Positions 36,927 through 37,020 of a stretch of 37,020 bases of DNA are shown piece after piece; position 1 is the first letter of the stretch, and each line of letters opens with the position of its first letter. This DNA is from Hellea sp. (lineage in GTDB: Bacteria > Pseudomonadota > Alphaproteobacteria > Caulobacterales > Maricaulaceae), in assembly GCA_020630275.1 (NCBI GenBank), contig JAHDBU010000007.1, positions 1 to 37,020 of the forward strand, given 5' to 3'. The notes beneath the pieces are model-generated. The model worked only from the letters and a program-made list of their open reading frames with translations. It did no database searches and was not told the origin of the DNA. Made by a program: the position numbers and the translations under genes.

Positions 36927-37020
36927 TCAATGCGTCCGGTTCAAAATATAGTCAACTGTTTCGTTCAGAATTTGGGCCTTTTCGCCAAAGGGTTCAAGGC
37001 GTCGTTTTGCCCTATCTGAC
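36927..37020 (-). CDS. ispA: Polyprenyl (farnesyl-type) diphosphate synthase, C-terminal fragment
   Basis: The last 31 codons of a minus-strand gene cut by the window edge. The peptide contains LEPFGEKAQILNETVDYIL and ends NRTH. The pattern LxxFGxKAxxLxxxxxYIxxR is the C-terminal signature of IspA-type prenyltransferases, which build geranyl/farnesyl diphosphate from IPP and DMAPP. The position 29 bp upstream of dxs fits the usual ispA-dxs order. No catalytic DDxxD motif is inside the window, so the assignment rests on the tail and context. Confidence 0.75.
   Translation of the reverse strand, partial: SDRAKRRLEPFGEKAQILNETVDYILNRTH

Overview
The window looks like a stretch of chromosome from a marine, prosthecate-type alphaproteobacterium (Caulobacterales/Maricaulales, Hyphomonadaceae-like) of moderate GC. 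The evidence is the gene content: a PleC-like kinase next to glnE, a polyprenyl synthase end followed by dxs and tlyA, a pdxH/J-protein/aroC block, and candidate CtrA boxes (TTAACCAT) at promoters. The taxonomic call is inference; no rRNA or tRNA is present. Coding density is very high. No gene-free stretch exceeds 300 bases; the longest is about 197 bp (31674-31870). I saw no IS element, prophage, CRISPR array, integrase or tRNA.

Region 1 (1-6100): the 3' part of pyruvate kinase with an overlapping four-helix membrane protein, a small lipoprotein, an FAD/NAD(P) oxidoreductase, a CPA1 Na+/H+ antiporter, a TerB-like protein, a DUF6958-type protein and a cysteine-rich lipoprotein. Region 2 (6200-14360, + strand): typA, pepN, then an EAL-domain protein whose promoter region carries a CtrA-like box, then a large PleC-like PAS histidine kinase. 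Region 3 (14355-24920, - strand) is a signalling block with two compact operons: degP, response regulator, histidine kinase, glnE; and PepSY protein, response regulator, PhoQ-like kinase, DUF938 methyltransferase. A class B DnaJ/CbpA co-chaperone lies upstream.

Region 4 (25055-30751): an acyl-CoA dehydrogenase, then a leftward operon of pdxH, a two-TM protein and a DUF1499 protein. Divergent from it are a 71-residue J-domain-only protein, aroC and an HSL-type alpha/beta hydrolase. Region 5 (30880-34250) is the most unusual part: three secreted glycine-zipper proteins in tandem, each followed by its own intrinsic terminator. The middle one carries a 300-residue domain of 50 six-residue repeats with no break in register. 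It switches from a lysine-rich MKPV block to an acidic, Met/His-rich MQPHTE block. The third ends in a His/Arg tail and shares a near-identical glycine-zipper module with the second. Region 6 (34253-37020, - strand): tlyA, dxs and the 3' end of an ispA-type synthase, an isoprenoid-supply operon.

The strongest candidate for something undescribed is the region 5 cluster, probably an envelope or surface polymer or metal-binding system. The CtrA-box/EAL/PleC-like arrangement and the 11-bp direct repeat ahead of the PepSY two-component operon are good regulatory leads.
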